Of a stretch of 64,000 nucleotides of DNA, positions 23,941 through 34,232 are shown in pieces. The notes beneath the pieces were generated by a model, which searched no databases, was not told where the DNA came from, and was given only the letters and a program-made list of their open reading frames with translations. Where the stretch lies: assembly GCF_000315625.1 (NCBI RefSeq), contig NW_005434673.1, positions 1,277,433-1,341,432 of the forward strand. Reading direction: 5' to 3'. The DNA comes from Guillardia theta CCMP2712. Lineage: Eukaryota > Cryptophyceae > Pyrenomonadales > Geminigeraceae. The position numbers and the translations under genes were made by a program. Each line of letters begins with the position of its first letter. Position 1 is the stretch's first letter.

Positions 23941-24466
23941 ATGGAAACATAAACATCGGAGAAGGGCGAGAGGAAGGACAGCAGGACGAGAAGTAGACGC
24001 AGGGGCAGGAGAGGGAGAGGGAGACGGAGACGGAGACGGAGCAGGAGCAGGAGCAGGAGCAGGAAGGAGCAGAAAAAGCAGGAGAAGGAAGAGGAAGGAA
24101 TAACTGGTACTAAAGTCACTGCAGCCTCCCTTCAACTCTGCCCTTCTGGCCTACAAGCTGGGAGATGCCCAGGTAAGGAGCAGCTGCTGGCAGCTGGAGG
24201 TCTGCTGAAAGAGCTGCAGGAGAGCTTTCAGCTGGTACAACAAGCCTTGCTCTGCTACCCCGACCACGTGGAGTCCAAGGAGCTACTAGAGCAGGTTCTG
24301 GCTACCCTCATCCTCCTCTTTCTCTTCCTTCTTTCTCTTCCACCCTCCATCCTCCTCCTCCTAGTCACTCCCTCCGTCCTCTTCAACCTCCCCACCTGCA
24401 TCCTCTCGCTCTCCTCCTGCTCCTGCTCCTCCTGCTCCTGCTCCTCCTCCTTGGTCTTCGTCCTCC

Positions 24467-24498
<32 letters not shown>

Positions 24499-24681
24499 CT
24501 CCTCCTCCTCCTCCCCTCTGTCCTCCCTCCCTTCTCCCTTCTCTGACCTTATCACCTCCTCTACTCGCCTTTCCTCCTCTGCCTTCATCCTTTCGTCGTC
24601 TCCTCGCTTTCCTTTCCCCTCTACCACACTCACTTCACTTCCACTGATACTGGACCGTAGCTGAAGCAGAAGTTCAACTAA
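20151..24681 (+). CDS. BBS8: Bardet-Biedl syndrome 8 protein (TTC8), TPR protein of the BBSome
   Basis: BBSome subunit for membrane-protein traffic to cilia. Exons match TTC8 along its length: LALSRLRRRNYDKC; VWWIKCRALTNKNG; EEGLAELLLDENATAQVPRP; AVRPMTNNGRPLSGFSRPGS; RPVTTSGRFVRLGTASLQ; FVNLEKLNMQKYAERPSLAK; NFADWWWK; LGRGYYQLGLLREAELQ; LANVYLRLDQPRNALDVYK; PEVALRYYRRLLQMG; LWNNLGLCCFYAGLYDMSL; DIWYN...GIGDLGLAYQ; DPNHAEA; and a last exon LKQKFN with TAA at 24679-24681. The ATG at 20151 joins exon 2 across intron 20263-20387 with phase kept (NPFQGL|VDPVHLALS). A 100-N gap (22278-22377) removes the TPR exon expected before PEVALRYY; only its final DQ survives. Introns are strongly pyrimidine-rich. 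It is one of the safest calls here and implies a ciliated organism. Confidence 0.95.
22278..22377. other. assembly gap, 100 N
   Basis: Exactly 100 N, a conventional placeholder of unknown true length, inside BBS8. It is flanked on the left by a (CTC)n run and poly-C, which probably caused the break. Confidence 1.
23871..23940 (+). repeat. (GGAGCA)n array in a BBS8 intron
   Basis: About eleven hexamer units of AGCAGG, with a second weaker array at 24035-24065. Many AG dinucleotides lie within the intron, so the true acceptor must be selected downstream, near 24120. Confidence 0.85.
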
Positions 24682-24823
24682 CAAGTAAAGAGTCCTCAAC
24701 ATCATGTGCGAAGCGGTGGGAGGAAGAGGAGCCGGCAGCTAAGAAGGAGGAGGAGGATGGAGGCGGAGGCTGAAAGGGAGGAAGAGGAAGAGGAAGAGGA
24801 AGAGGAGGGACGGGAGGCACCTT

Positions 24824-26532
24824 TCAGCTTCGAATTTTCTTCATGTGGTTGGCGCACAACATGGAGTAGCGAGAGGAGGGAAGGAGGTGAAGGGGACCGC
24901 ACAACCTTTCGTAGTCCTTCCACAGCTCCCGCCAGTATACCAGAAACTGATATGGGCAATACCTGCCGGAGAAATTATCTCCTCTCCCCTCCTCTTCTCC
25001 CCCTCTCCTCTCTCCTCCTCCTCCTCTCGTCCTTCTCCCTCCTCCTCTTCTCCTCCCTCCTCCTTTCGTCCTTCTCCCTCCTTCCCCCCTCCCTCCTCTG
25101 CTTTCCCCTGACCTTTCCACCTCACTCCCTCCTCTCTCCTCTCTCCCCATCTCGCTTTCCCCGTCCCCCCGTCACCTGTCGTATATCTTTGACACTTTCT
25201 GTACTGCCCGAGCAGCAGATTTTTCATCAACGCCATGAAGGGACTTGAGGTGCCGGAGCTGCCAGACAGTGAGCAGAGAGGAAGGCGAGAGGAGGAGAGT
25301 GAAATCAGACGAGCAGGTGTGGACAAGGAGGGAGGGAGGAAGAGGAGGTCGAAAACGACAAAGGAGGAGGAGAGGGCAGCGACGCTCACGGTCTCGGAGT
25401 CAATGGCGATGTTGTTGTAGATCCCCAGTAGCATGAGCATGTTGTCTGTCTGTTCTCAGACTCACTCTCCCTTCCTCCTGTCTCCTCTTCCCTCCCATCC
25501 ACTTCCCTCCCCGTCCTCTTCTCTCTTCTCAACTCCCCCGCCTCCACTCTCACCGCGTAGGGGCCGAACCCCTCGAGGGCAAGCAGCTTCGCCCTCAGTT
25601 CGCCCTGCTGAGCCTCTCCGACGGATGGAGAGCGACAGCGTCGAGCGAGCTTCTCCAGCTCCTCCAGCTCCTCCGACTCGACAGCTCTGACGGCAGAACA
25701 ATCTTAGACACAAGCAGAGGTAACGCTAGTGTTGACGTAGATGAGCAGCAGCAGCAGCAGCAGGCGGCAGCGGCAGCAGCAGCAGTGGCAGTGGCAGTGG
25801 CAGTGGCAGCAGCGGCAGCGGCAGTGGCAGCAGCAGCGGCAGTAGGTAGCAGTGATCACGGGAGGAGGAGCTGAACCTGCGAGCGAGGCTGATGAGTCTT
25901 GCTGCTCTATAACCGACGCCGCACTCGCGCTTCAAGTCCTCAGGATCCCAAGAGCTGAGCAAGAGGGAAAGGTAAGAGAACGAAGAGCAAGACAAGGACA
26001 GCAAAGATAAGGAGGAGAATAAAGCACGATCAGCAAGAGGGGAGGGCGAGGATGCGGACAAAGACAAGAAGGGTGAGGATCAGAAAAAGGTGGACGGGGA
26101 AGAGAACGAGAAGCAGCAGCAGCAACAGCAGCAACACCACCACCACCACCACCCACAGCACTAGCTGTAGCAGCGGCAGCGGCAGCGGCAGCAATTTCCT
26201 TTGCGCTGCTGCTGCTGCTGCTGGAGCCGCTGCCGCTGCCGCTGCTACAGCTAGTGCTGTGGGTCCTCACCTCAGTTCCAAGGGAGTTGGAAAGCCGCCG
26301 CAGCTGCTGACTTTTTCACACAGCAGTTGGTTCATAGTGATCGTCCTCCCCCAGCTGAAGTTCAGCAGGTCAGCCGCTCCTCCAGCTAGCGCTCCCCTCA
26401 CCCCGCATTGCAGAGGGTGATGGTTTTGCAGGCGTCCTCAAACATGCTGGGCGATCGGAACAACCTGAGACGGATGAGAGGAGGGCCTGGAGCAGGACGA
26501 GGACGAGGACGAAGACGAGGACGAGAACGAGA

Positions 26533-26570
<38 letters not shown>

Positions 26571-27570
26571 AAGGACGAGGACAAGGACAAGGACAAGGAC
26601 AAGGACGAGGACGACGAGGAGCATCAGGAGGATGAGGACGAGGATGAGGACGAAACATTGGGGGACACGAGGTCAGAGGAGGAGGATTGGAGCCCACCGG
26701 AACCAGTGGTCTTGTTCTGCTTGTGGGAAGAGAGAACGAAACTCTTGCTCGCGTCGGTTGTCTTCAGGTGAGATCCGCAGCATCCTGGTGACCTGTCGAG
26801 AGCTGCTGAGCTGCGTGACGTGCAGAGTCGAGGGCCCCACCTGTCTAACAACCTCGCCGACTTCCTCCTCCCCCAGGCTCTCCTCCAAGAAAGCGATCAG
26901 CTCGCGTTCTGACGAGTCTTCATCCGTCCACTTCGATGCCGAGAAGCATAACTTGACATGAACCTGAACGCTCTCATTCAGAACTCTTCCTCCACTCCCT
27001 TTGCTTCTCCTCCCTCTCCTCCCTCTCCCTTCCCCTTCTCCCCTCCCCTTACCGTCTTCGATCCTCCAATGCTGAGGGGGCGGGAGAAGACTCCTGGGAG
27101 AGGTCTCCCCCAAGGACCCTCTAGCAGCGTCTGATGCGGGTCCCACGTGTTGGGGGCAAGCATGAAGAAACCATATGTGCACACATACTGAAATAGCTCT
27201 GGGGCCCCTAGGGCGACTCCGAGGCTGAGCCAGCAGGAGGGAGGGCTCTATCAAGAGGTAGGAAAGAGCTTCCTTTGAGAAACTTTATCGAGCCGAGAGA
27301 CAAGCTCACCTGCTCTGAAGTTCTTTGCAATCTGATATCCTCTCTCAAGGAAAAGCCTTTGGGTCGGTCGGAAGGTATGTCACAGGCTCTCTGGAGGGCG
27401 GTGTCTTCCGTGCTGGATAGAAGTACCTTCTGATCTTGCTTCTCACTACAGCTCTCCTCCCCTCCCCCCCCTCTGCCTTTCCTCCTCTTCCTCGCCCGCC
27501 AAGTCGAGCTTATCGGCGGCATTGCGATACCTCCGAACGTTTCCTTAGGGCACTGGTCATCCATCATCAC
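24824..27570 (-). CDS. HhH-GPD superfamily DNA glycosylase-like protein
   Basis: Resembles the plant-type DNA glycosylase superfamily of base-excision repair. Minus-strand exons in order: VCTYGFFMLAPNTWDP (about 27180); VKLCFSASKWTDED and VTRMLRISPEDNRREQEF (26960-26750); LRLFRSPSMFEDACKTITLC (26460-26415); MNQLLCEKVSSCGGFPTPLE (26330); LKRECGVGYRAARLISLARR (25935-25870); GELRAKLLALEGFGPYA, the helix-hairpin-helix (25605); NMLMLLGIYNNIAIDSETV with the conserved Asp of the GPD motif (25440-25390); then CPYQFLVYWRELWKDYERLC and the stop at 24824-24826. The frame opens with ATGs at 27570, preceding a basic KRRK stretch that could be a nuclear signal. Introns hold long CAG, GGA and GACGAG repeats. 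Its 3' end lies 142 bp from BBS8. Substrate base is unknown; not every splice site was resolved. Confidence 0.8.
25741..25850. repeat. CAG/GGCAGC/GGCAGT repeat tract
   Basis: Compound trinucleotide and hexanucleotide repeats (GCAGCA, GGCAGT, GGCAGC) within an intron of the HhH-GPD gene, read as CTG/CTGCC on the transcribed strand. Confidence 0.85.
26151..26265. repeat. inverted repeat with 39-bp perfect arms (hairpin)
   Basis: Left arm 26151-26189 begins ACCCACAGCACTAGCTGTAG. Right arm 26226-26264 is its exact reverse complement. The spacer is about 36 bp. The arms include the inner palindrome ACTAGCTGTAG/CTACAGCTAGT and GGCAGC units. It lies within an intron of the minus-strand glycosylase gene, so it would form a stable stem in the pre-mRNA. 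Confidence 0.9.
26488..26650. repeat. (GGACGA)/(GGACAA) hexanucleotide array
   Basis: About 25 near-perfect hexamers, starting GGACGAGGACGA and drifting to GGACAAGGACAA, inside an intron of the HhH-GPD gene. The Arg-Gly, Val-Leu and Pro-Arg repeat frames read from it are not credited. Confidence 0.85.
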
Positions 27571-27626
27571 CCCTCAACGCCTCTTCCAGTTCTTTTGCTT
27601 CCTTTTTTACTCCTCCCTCGTCCCCC

Positions 27627-29361
27627 ATGCAAGGACATGGCGAGTCGAGGAGGCAGAACGACAACGAGGAGGGGGAGGGGGAGGAGGACATGAACGTCAA
27701 GGTCCTCAGCGCCGACCAGCTCGCGTCTGGTACTAGCGATGATCTGCTGGATGAGGAGGATATGGACTACGAGGATGCGCTTGACGCGATGGGGGTGGGG
27801 GGTTACCAGAAGTTGCTCATGGTGGTATGCGGGCTGGCAAACGCGACAGACGCCATTGAAATCTTGTCGCTCTCCTACGTCATCCCGGAGATTGAGACTG
27901 AGATCGCCGCATGGAGCTTGGGGGCCTTGAGCTCAGCGGTGTTCGCCGGCATGCTCATCGGGGCGCTGGTTGGGGGCTTCCTGAGCGACGTGATTGGCAG
28001 ACGACCAGTGCTGATGTGCTCGATGCTCCTCAACGCCATCTTCACGGCTCTCTTTGCTCTCGCGGCAGGCGAGTACGTCATGGTTGTACTTCGCTTCTTC
28101 ACCGGCTTCGGCGTGGGAGCAAGCGTTCCTGTGGTGTTCGCTTACCCCGCTGAGGTCGTTCCCTCTGCAAACAGAGGCATGGCGATCACGGTGGTGGCGC
28201 TCTCTTGGATGATCGGGAGCATCGTGGTGGCAGGGTTGGCATGGGCCATCATCCCCTCTTACGGGTGGAGGCTCTTCGCTTTCGCGTGCTCCCTTCCCGC
28301 TCTCGCGTGCTCGATCTGCCTTATGACCGTAATCAAAGAGAGCCCGCGCTTCCTGCTGGTCAAGGGCAAGACCAACGAGGCGTCCAAGGCCGTCTCCCAT
28401 ATCTGCCGCTTCAACAGCGCGAGCTTCGGGAGCAACGAGACGCAGGTGGTGCGGATCAAGGCTCTATCCCTAGATCACGGCAACGAGAAGCTGTGGTTTC
28501 GAGTACGTCAGCTCTGGCAGCACCGCCTCCGGACTCGCTCCTTCCTTCTCGCGCTCGTGTGGATCGGGATCTGCTTCGGGTGGTACGGGCTTGCCACCTG
28601 GATCCCGACGATGCTCAAGGAGAAGAACGTTGCGCTATGTTGGGGGGAGGCATCAACAAGGAGCTGCCTGTACCAGACAGCAGTTCTTGTCGCACTTTCG
28701 AACCTTCCAGGAAACATTTTGAGCCTCTTGCTGGTGGATGTGATCGGAAGAAACACGCTGCTCTCTGTTAGCATGTTTCTCTCTGCTCTGAGCGCGATAG
28801 GAGCATGGTTGTCCAAAGACGGCGTCGCTACTGGTATCTTTTTCTGTATCTTCAATGGAGTGAGTGTCGTCGGATGGAACGTAAGTGACCTGCTTGCCCT
28901 CCCTCCCCCTCCTTCTCTCGCCCCCACTCCCCCACTCCCCCTCCCTCCCACTTCCCCACTCTTTCCCTCTCTTCCTCTCCCTCTCTTCCTTCCCCTTGCG
29001 TGCCTGGCTCTGTGCCCCGTCGCTTCTGCTCCTCACCCTACCGAACCCTCCACGTCTACTCGACCTCGTCTTGCACTGAAACGCTCGCAGATTCTTGACA
29101 TTCTTTCCACGGAGATGTTTCCCACGGCTCTTCGCGGGGTAGCGATGGGGCTTCTCAGCTCGCTCGGTCGCATCTCAGCTGCTGTGAGATCATTGAGTGT
29201 GCTCTCGTGTCGTTCTCACTCCCCAGCAGGTTGCTCAGCTGCAGTTCAGCACGGCGTCTTCTGATCAGAGTCTTCTTTTCAGTGCCATCGCTCTCAGCGT
29301 TGGGGCAGGAGCTACTCTCTTCCTGCCGAACTTGACGAAAGTTCGACTGATAGATGTGTAA
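27627..29361 (+). CDS. major facilitator superfamily transporter
   Basis: A 12-helix-type MFS carrier of the sugar-porter/SV2-like group. The acidic cytosolic N-terminus (DEEDMDYEDALDAMGVGGYQ) is followed by TM1, TM2 ending GGFLSDVIGRRPVL (the MFS loop 2-3 motif G-x-x-x-D-x-x-G-R-R), TM4 region LRFFTGFGVGASVPVV, AYPAEVVPSANRG, IKESPRFLLVKGKTNEA (loop 6-7) and WIGICFGWYGLATWIPTM; the second-half motif LVDVIGRNTLL and STEMFPTALRGVAMGLLSS come later. Introns are 28881-29090 (210 bp) and 29184-29229 (46 bp), phases kept, giving ...SSLGRISAAVAQLQ... and a stop at 29359-29361 after VRLIDV. The start ATG at 27627 is the first in frame. The substrate is unknown. It is divergent from the glycosylase gene with about 55 bp between the start codons, so they may share a promoter. 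Confidence 0.88.
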
Positions 29362-29581
29362 AGCCATGTAGTCTACAAATATATGATACAAAGTCTTGTC
29401 CTCTTCGGCTCGTCTCCGGCCTTGCGTGACCTTGCTTCCTTCCTCCAGTTCCTCTGCATCCTTCATCTTCTGACCTTCCTTTCCTCTTCACTCCCTCTCC
29501 CTCCCTCCCTCCCCTCCCCTCCCCTCCCTCCCTCCCTCGCTCCCTCGCTCCCGCTTCCTTGTCCTCCTCGTCCTTGTCCTT

Positions 29582-29635
<54 letters not shown>

Positions 29636-30192
29636 TCGTCCTCGTCCTCCTCGTCCTCCTCGTCCTCCTCCTCCTTCTACTGCTCATGCTCTTGCTCGGC
29701 CTCGCTCTTCCTCCAGTTGGTTGCCCGACGTGGTGTAGAGGGCAGAAGTACCCCACCCTTTTAGTCCATTTGTGTACCCTACCCTTCTTTCCTCATATTA
29801 GTACCCCTATTTCGTTGAAATTGAATATCACCCTACCCCGATGTTTGATAAAAAAGATCAAGAGGGATTGAAAGGGTTGTTGGACCTGGGAGGAGGAGGA
29901 GGAGGAGGAGGAAGGAGGAGGAGGAGGAAGGAGGAGGAGGAGGAGGAGGAGGAGGAGGAGGAATAAGACCGCAAATAGGTGAACTAGCCAGGAGGAGGAA
30001 GGAGGAGGAGGAGGAGGAGGAGGAGGAGGAGGAGGAGGAGGAGGAGGAGGAGGAGGAGGAGGAGGGGGAGGAGGAGGAGGAGGAGGAGGAGGAGGAGGAG
30101 GAGGAGGAGAAGGAGACGGGGGTGGGAGATATGGTGGGAGAAGAAGCAGGAGAGGGCGAGAGAGGGCAAGGCATGGAAAGAGGTACGGAAGC
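29362..30192. repeat. intergenic: CTCGTC array, TACCCC-rich tract, long (GGA)n block
   Basis: At 29500-29690 there are CCCTCCCT and (TCCTCG)n repeats. At 29745-29840 there is a TACCCC-rich tract (GTACCCCACC, GTACCCTACCC, CACCCTACCCC). At 29886-30115 there are GGA repeats, over 200 bp with two interruptions. No gene is supported; the poly-Pro, poly-Ser and poly-Leu frames are repeat artefacts. Confidence 0.75.
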
Positions 30193-33100
30193 ATGGAGGC
30201 ATGGAGACATGCAGAGAGCGAGGAGGCGAGCGAGGGGAAGAGAGTTGTGCTGGGATTGGGATGCGATACGATAGTTGACGAGGAAGACGTTGGAGAAACG
30301 ATTGTAGCAGACAGAAATATGTGTGAAGCAGTCTTGCATTGGAGGCGTGTAGGTCATGAAGGCAAAGTAGTGTGGTGACTCGAAGTGAACAGGAGCTTGT
30401 GGATGTGGATGATGGCGATGATCGTCGAAAGCGGCATAGAACGCATCGCAAACGATGGAGACGTGAAGGAAACGTCGACTGCAACGAGTTCATCGTGCGG
30501 TTCTGTGCGGCAACCTGTGTCCTCATCCTCCTGGCGGTCTCAAGTGGGATGGCATCTCTAGGAGCATCACTGTACAGCCAGGGAAAGCTCTCCTTGTCCG
30601 ATGCCTTCTCCTTCGTGCAGCCTGGCAGCCCGTCGCTGATCAACGCGGAGGTAGCGCTACTCAAGTCAGAGATCTCTACCTTGCAAGAGACTCTGCAGGG
30701 GCTTGCGAGAGAGAAGACCGACAAGAAGAACAGGAAGAGATCGAGTGACAAGGAAGGAGGCGAGGAGGAGGACGAAGAGGTCGATGTCATTATGCAGAGC
30801 CTGCGCAGGCAGCTGGCGGCTGCTGTACAGCAAGCGGAGCGATCGCAGAACGAGTTGACAGAGCAAGTGAGGATCCGACGAGAGCTGGAGGACGCTCATC
30901 ACAAGGCGCAAGTTGAAGTTCGCAAGAAGGAGGAGGAGATCGAGTCTCTGAGGAAGCAGCGAGAGGACAACACGAGGGAGACGTTGACCAAGGAGGTGGC
31001 GAGGGCGAGAGAAGAGACCGAGCTCAAATTTCGCAACGAAGATCTGCTGAGGTTCAAGCTGAGGTGTGAGAACGAGACGGCAGAGCTGAAGGAGGAGGCA
31101 AAGGCCCTCAAGTCGGAGCTGCTCTCCCTCCGATCTCACAACTCCCAGCTCACCTACGAGGCCGATGCCATCCGGCAGGCACTGAAAGGCAACGAGTCAG
31201 CTGCCTTGGCTGCTAATGACACGACAACCACGTTGGCAGAACGAGTTCGGTCAAGCATGCGCAGCCTCGAGCTCGATCGCAACTGGCTGCAGCGGCAGGT
31301 GGAGGAGAAGGCGAGAGAAGTGGAGGAGCTGAAGAATTCTTTGAGATCCAACGAAGAGACTCTGAGAGCAGCGAGAGAGTCGCGTCAGACGTGCGAGACT
31401 GAGCACGACCTGTTGAAAGATCAAGCCGCCAACTTGAACGCGTCGTTGGCTGCTTGTCGGAGCGACGCCGAGCGAGAGCACATGGAGGTCCGTGCTGCTC
31501 TCCAGCAGAGCGAGACGAAGGTCGCATCCAAGGAGGAGGAGGTCGAGCAGTGCAAGGCTTCGCTCAAGGAGTGCGTCGATGCTCGGGCGGCAGAGGCTCA
31601 GGCTGGTGGCGAGGAGAGGACGAGGACGGAGGAGCTGCAGGTGAGGCTGGCGGGGCTGCAGGAGGAGCTCGCGTCTCGTGACCTCGCTCTCAAGGATCAG
31701 CAGGAGCCTCCTGCTCTCGCAGCCTCCAGCGACGTCGCATGCTCGGGCATCAACCGGCAGCTGCAGCAGGAGGTGGACGAGTGCAACATTTCCCTCCAGC
31801 AATGCAACGAGGCCCTCTCAGACAGGCCGCTCAAGCTGCAGGAGGATCCAGACGCTGCTCCTGCCTCTCCTGCCGCTGGTTCCTGCAATTCGGAAGAGAT
31901 AGAGAAGCTACAAGCAGATATTCGGATGGAGCAGAGGAAACGAGAGGTGGCGGAGAAGAAGGCGAAGGGGGAGAGAGAGAAGGCAGACGAGTTTCGCAAG
32001 GAGAAACAGAGTCTGCAGCAGGAGATGAGGGACCTGAAGCAGAAGCTGACGCAGTCGAGCCAGGGGCAGGAGAGCTGCGAGGAAGTGACAGCAAGTCTCA
32101 AGGCGGAGGAGAGGAAGCGAGAAGCAGCTGAGAAGAGACTGAAGAAGGAGGCGGAGAAAGTCGACTCGTTCCGCAAAGAAAAGCAAAAACTTCAGCAGGA
32201 GCTCAAGGCTCTTTCTGAGCGATGCCAACAAGGAGGGACGGCAACTGGTGAAGCCAGGGGAGCCGAAGCCTCGCAAGGAGAGGAAGGGGAGATGTGCGGG
32301 CTGACTCGAGAGTCGTGCGAGTCCGATGGCTCGAAGGCGTCTGAGACTTCGAGCTCCAAGACTGCGGAAGAGGAGGTGGAGAAGAAGACGGAGGAGGACG
32401 AGGTGGAGAAGAAGAAGAAAGAGGACGAGGCTCTTCGCAGGTGGAACGAGGCCCTCAAGGCTGATCCCAAGTCTGCCGCTCAGTGGGAGCATCGCGCCAG
32501 GCGCAAGGGCCCAGCGCTTGCATCCTCCGAGACGCAGGAGGGAGGGACAGAGGCAGAGAACAGCTTCTGCCACAGCATCGCGGGCGAGCATGCGTACTTC
32601 GACCAGGAGGAGGGAGGCTGCCGGTGCAAGGCCGGGTACACGGAGGACGCAGATGGGAGGTGTGTTGCATCGGGAACAGGCGAAGCACAGGAGGAGAGTG
32701 GAGGGACGGAGGGAGGGGGCAAGGGAGAGCAGAAGAGAGGAGGAGGAGAGGGAAGAGGCATCGGCGGAAAGGAGAAGATAGAGGAGGACGAGGTGGAGAA
32801 GAAGAAGAAAGAGGACGAGGCTCTTCGCAGGTGGAACGAGGCCCTCAAGGCTGATCCCAAGTCTGCCGCTCAGTGGGAGCATCGCGCCAGGCGCAAGGGC
32901 CCAGCGCTTGCATCCTCCGAGACGCAGGAGGGAGGGACAGAGGCAGAGAACAGCTTCTGCCACAGCATCGCGGGCGAGCATGCGTACTTCGACCAGGAGG
33001 AGGGAGGCTGCCGGTGCAAGGCCGGATACACGGAGGACGCAGAGGGGAGGTGTGTTGCATCGGGGACAGGCGAAGCACAGGAGGAGAGAGGAGAGGGAGA

Positions 33101-33221
33101 AGGAGGGGGCAAGGGAGGAGATTCCGAGGATGAAGGAGTGTTGGGGATGTTGCCTGGGATGGAGGAGGAGGAGGAGGAGGAGAGTCTCGGTAGGCTGCCC
33201 GATACCTTCGGCTCCTCCTAG
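30193..33221 (+). CDS. single-pass membrane coiled-coil protein with duplicated Cys-rich C-terminal module
   Basis: The 949-codon main frame begins without an ATG, but a 44-bp intron (30349-30392) joins it in phase to an upstream ATG exon at 30193 (MEAWRHAESEEASEGKR...HWRR|ELVDVDDGDD). The basic segment RRKRHRTHRKRWRREGN precedes one transmembrane helix (FCAATCVLILLAVSSG), predicting a type II membrane protein. A coiled coil of over 500 residues follows, largely Glu, Lys, Arg and Gln with repeats such as KREVAEKKAKGEREKADEFR. The C-terminus holds two nearly identical modules in a 390-bp tandem repeat: an ALRRWNEALKADPKSAAQWE helix pair plus FCHSIAGEHAYFD...CRCKAGYTEDADGRC, which resembles a one-disulfide-cluster EGF-like unit. 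Function is unknown; an organelle tether or cell-surface scaffold is possible. Confidence 0.75.
32391..33085 (+). repeat. 390-bp in-frame tandem duplication (about 300 bp nearly identical)
   Basis: AGGTGGAGAAGAAGAAGAAA starts at 32401 and again at 32791. The two copies match across about 300 bp with only about three differences that I can see (for example GGGTACA versus GGATACA and GCAGATGGG versus GCAGAGGGG). The linkers after each copy have diverged. The period of 390 bp equals 130 codons. Confidence 0.92.
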
Positions 33222-33562
33222 TGCTATCAGAGTAAAAGTTGCGTCAACTACCCCTACCTACCATTGTATGTACTCTCGGGCTCAGTAGCTATGGTAGGGT
33301 AGTCACGGTAGAGGTACGAATGGGGCGGCGATGGGCAACTGCCTGGGACTGAAGAGGTAGGAGGAGGAAGAGGAGGAAGGGGGAGGAGTGGAGGGGGAGG
33401 AGGAAGGGGAAGGAGGGAGGGAGGGAGGGAGAAGCGAACGAGGGAGGAGTCAGTGAGAAGCTTGTGCAGAGAAAAACCTGCCGGGACAGAAGAAGAAGCT
33501 CGGACTGCACTCACAAGGTTGGATGGTGTGACCCACGTGATTGCATAAGTTCAGCTCGCAGC
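33222..33562. other. intergenic with TACCCC/GGTAGGG words and purine tract
   Basis: At 33248-33310 there is CAACTACCCCTACCTACC followed by GGTAGGGTAGTCACGGTAG, an imperfect inverted pair. A GGAGGA/GGGAGGGA purine block occupies 33350-33430. No gene was seen. Confidence 0.5.
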
Positions 33563-34132
33563 ATGGGGAACAAGTCGTCAAAACAACAGAGGCTGGAGAA
33601 TGCTGCGAAGACAGGGATCTTTAACCTGACGGTAACAGGAAGAGGAGATGGTTGGCGCGTGTTGTTTGACAGACATGGAAGGAGAAGACTCTGACCTCGT
33701 TCCCTGAAAGCGCTCTAGATGTATGGATCCTTGCTGGGGGGATGAGCTTGACGTTCTTTGAAGATCCCAAACCTGCGTGTGTTGCACATCGAACGATGTG
33801 GAATCACAAGTTTGCCGTCTAAGATCGAAAAGCTCAGCACGAGCCTACAAGTTGTTCTCCTACCCTCCCGCCTTATTCTTCCCATCTTACATCTCCTCCC
33901 CTGTCCCTATTTCTTTTTCCCTCCCCCTCCTCCTCCCCTCCCTTTCTCTCCTCCTCCTTCTCTTCCTCTTCTCTTCCCTTTTCCATCTCCCTGACCATTG
34001 CTTCAGAGGTTGAACTTTACCAGGCAACAAGCTCTTGTCGCTTCCCCTCGAGCTCGGGCGTTTGCGCTTCCTGCAAGTGCTTGACTGCAGTAGCAACGGA
34101 CTAACCACCCTGGTTTGAATTCTCCTCCCTCC
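33563..34132 (+). CDS. LRRC57-like leucine-rich-repeat protein, cut by assembly gap
   Basis: The start MGNKSSKQQRLENAAKTGIF carries the N-myristoylation sequence MGNxxS and strongly resembles LRRC57-type proteins (MGN...KTGxF). The next exon (from about 33674) gives LTSFPESAL, the first repeat; then IPNLRVLHIERCGITSLPSK and, after a pyrimidine-rich intron (33860-34002), RLNFTGNKLLSLPLELGRLR and FLQVLDCSSNGLTTL. The first intron is about 33631-33673. The gene then enters the 100-N gap, and the sequence beyond belongs to a minus-strand gene, so the C-terminal repeats are lost or lie in unassembled DNA. It is presumably a small membrane-attached protein-interaction module. Confidence 0.7.
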
Positions 34133-34232
34133 NNNNNNNNNNNNNNNNNNNNNNNNNNNNNNNNNNNNNNNNNNNNNNNNNNNNNNNNNNNNNNNNNNNN
34201 NNNNNNNNNNNNNNNNNNNNNNNNNNNNNNNN
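34133..34232. other. assembly gap, 100 N
   Basis: A placeholder gap that truncates both the LRR gene on its left (3' end) and the minus-strand coiled-coil gene on its right (3' end). Confidence 1.

Noticed and set aside
26370-26697. Val-Leu and Pro-Arg repeat frames on the minus strand
   Set aside because: They are translations of the GGACGA array in an intron of the HhH-GPD gene.
29793-30790. Long minus-strand poly-Ser/Pro/Leu frames over the GGA block
   Set aside because: They are translations of (TCC)n in three registers and run antisense into the real coiled-coil gene.
31908-32981. 357-codon minus-strand frame inside the coiled-coil gene
   Set aside because: It is a Leu-rich antisense shadow of Glu/Lys/Gln codons; the plus strand has consistent heptads and duplicated Cys modules.
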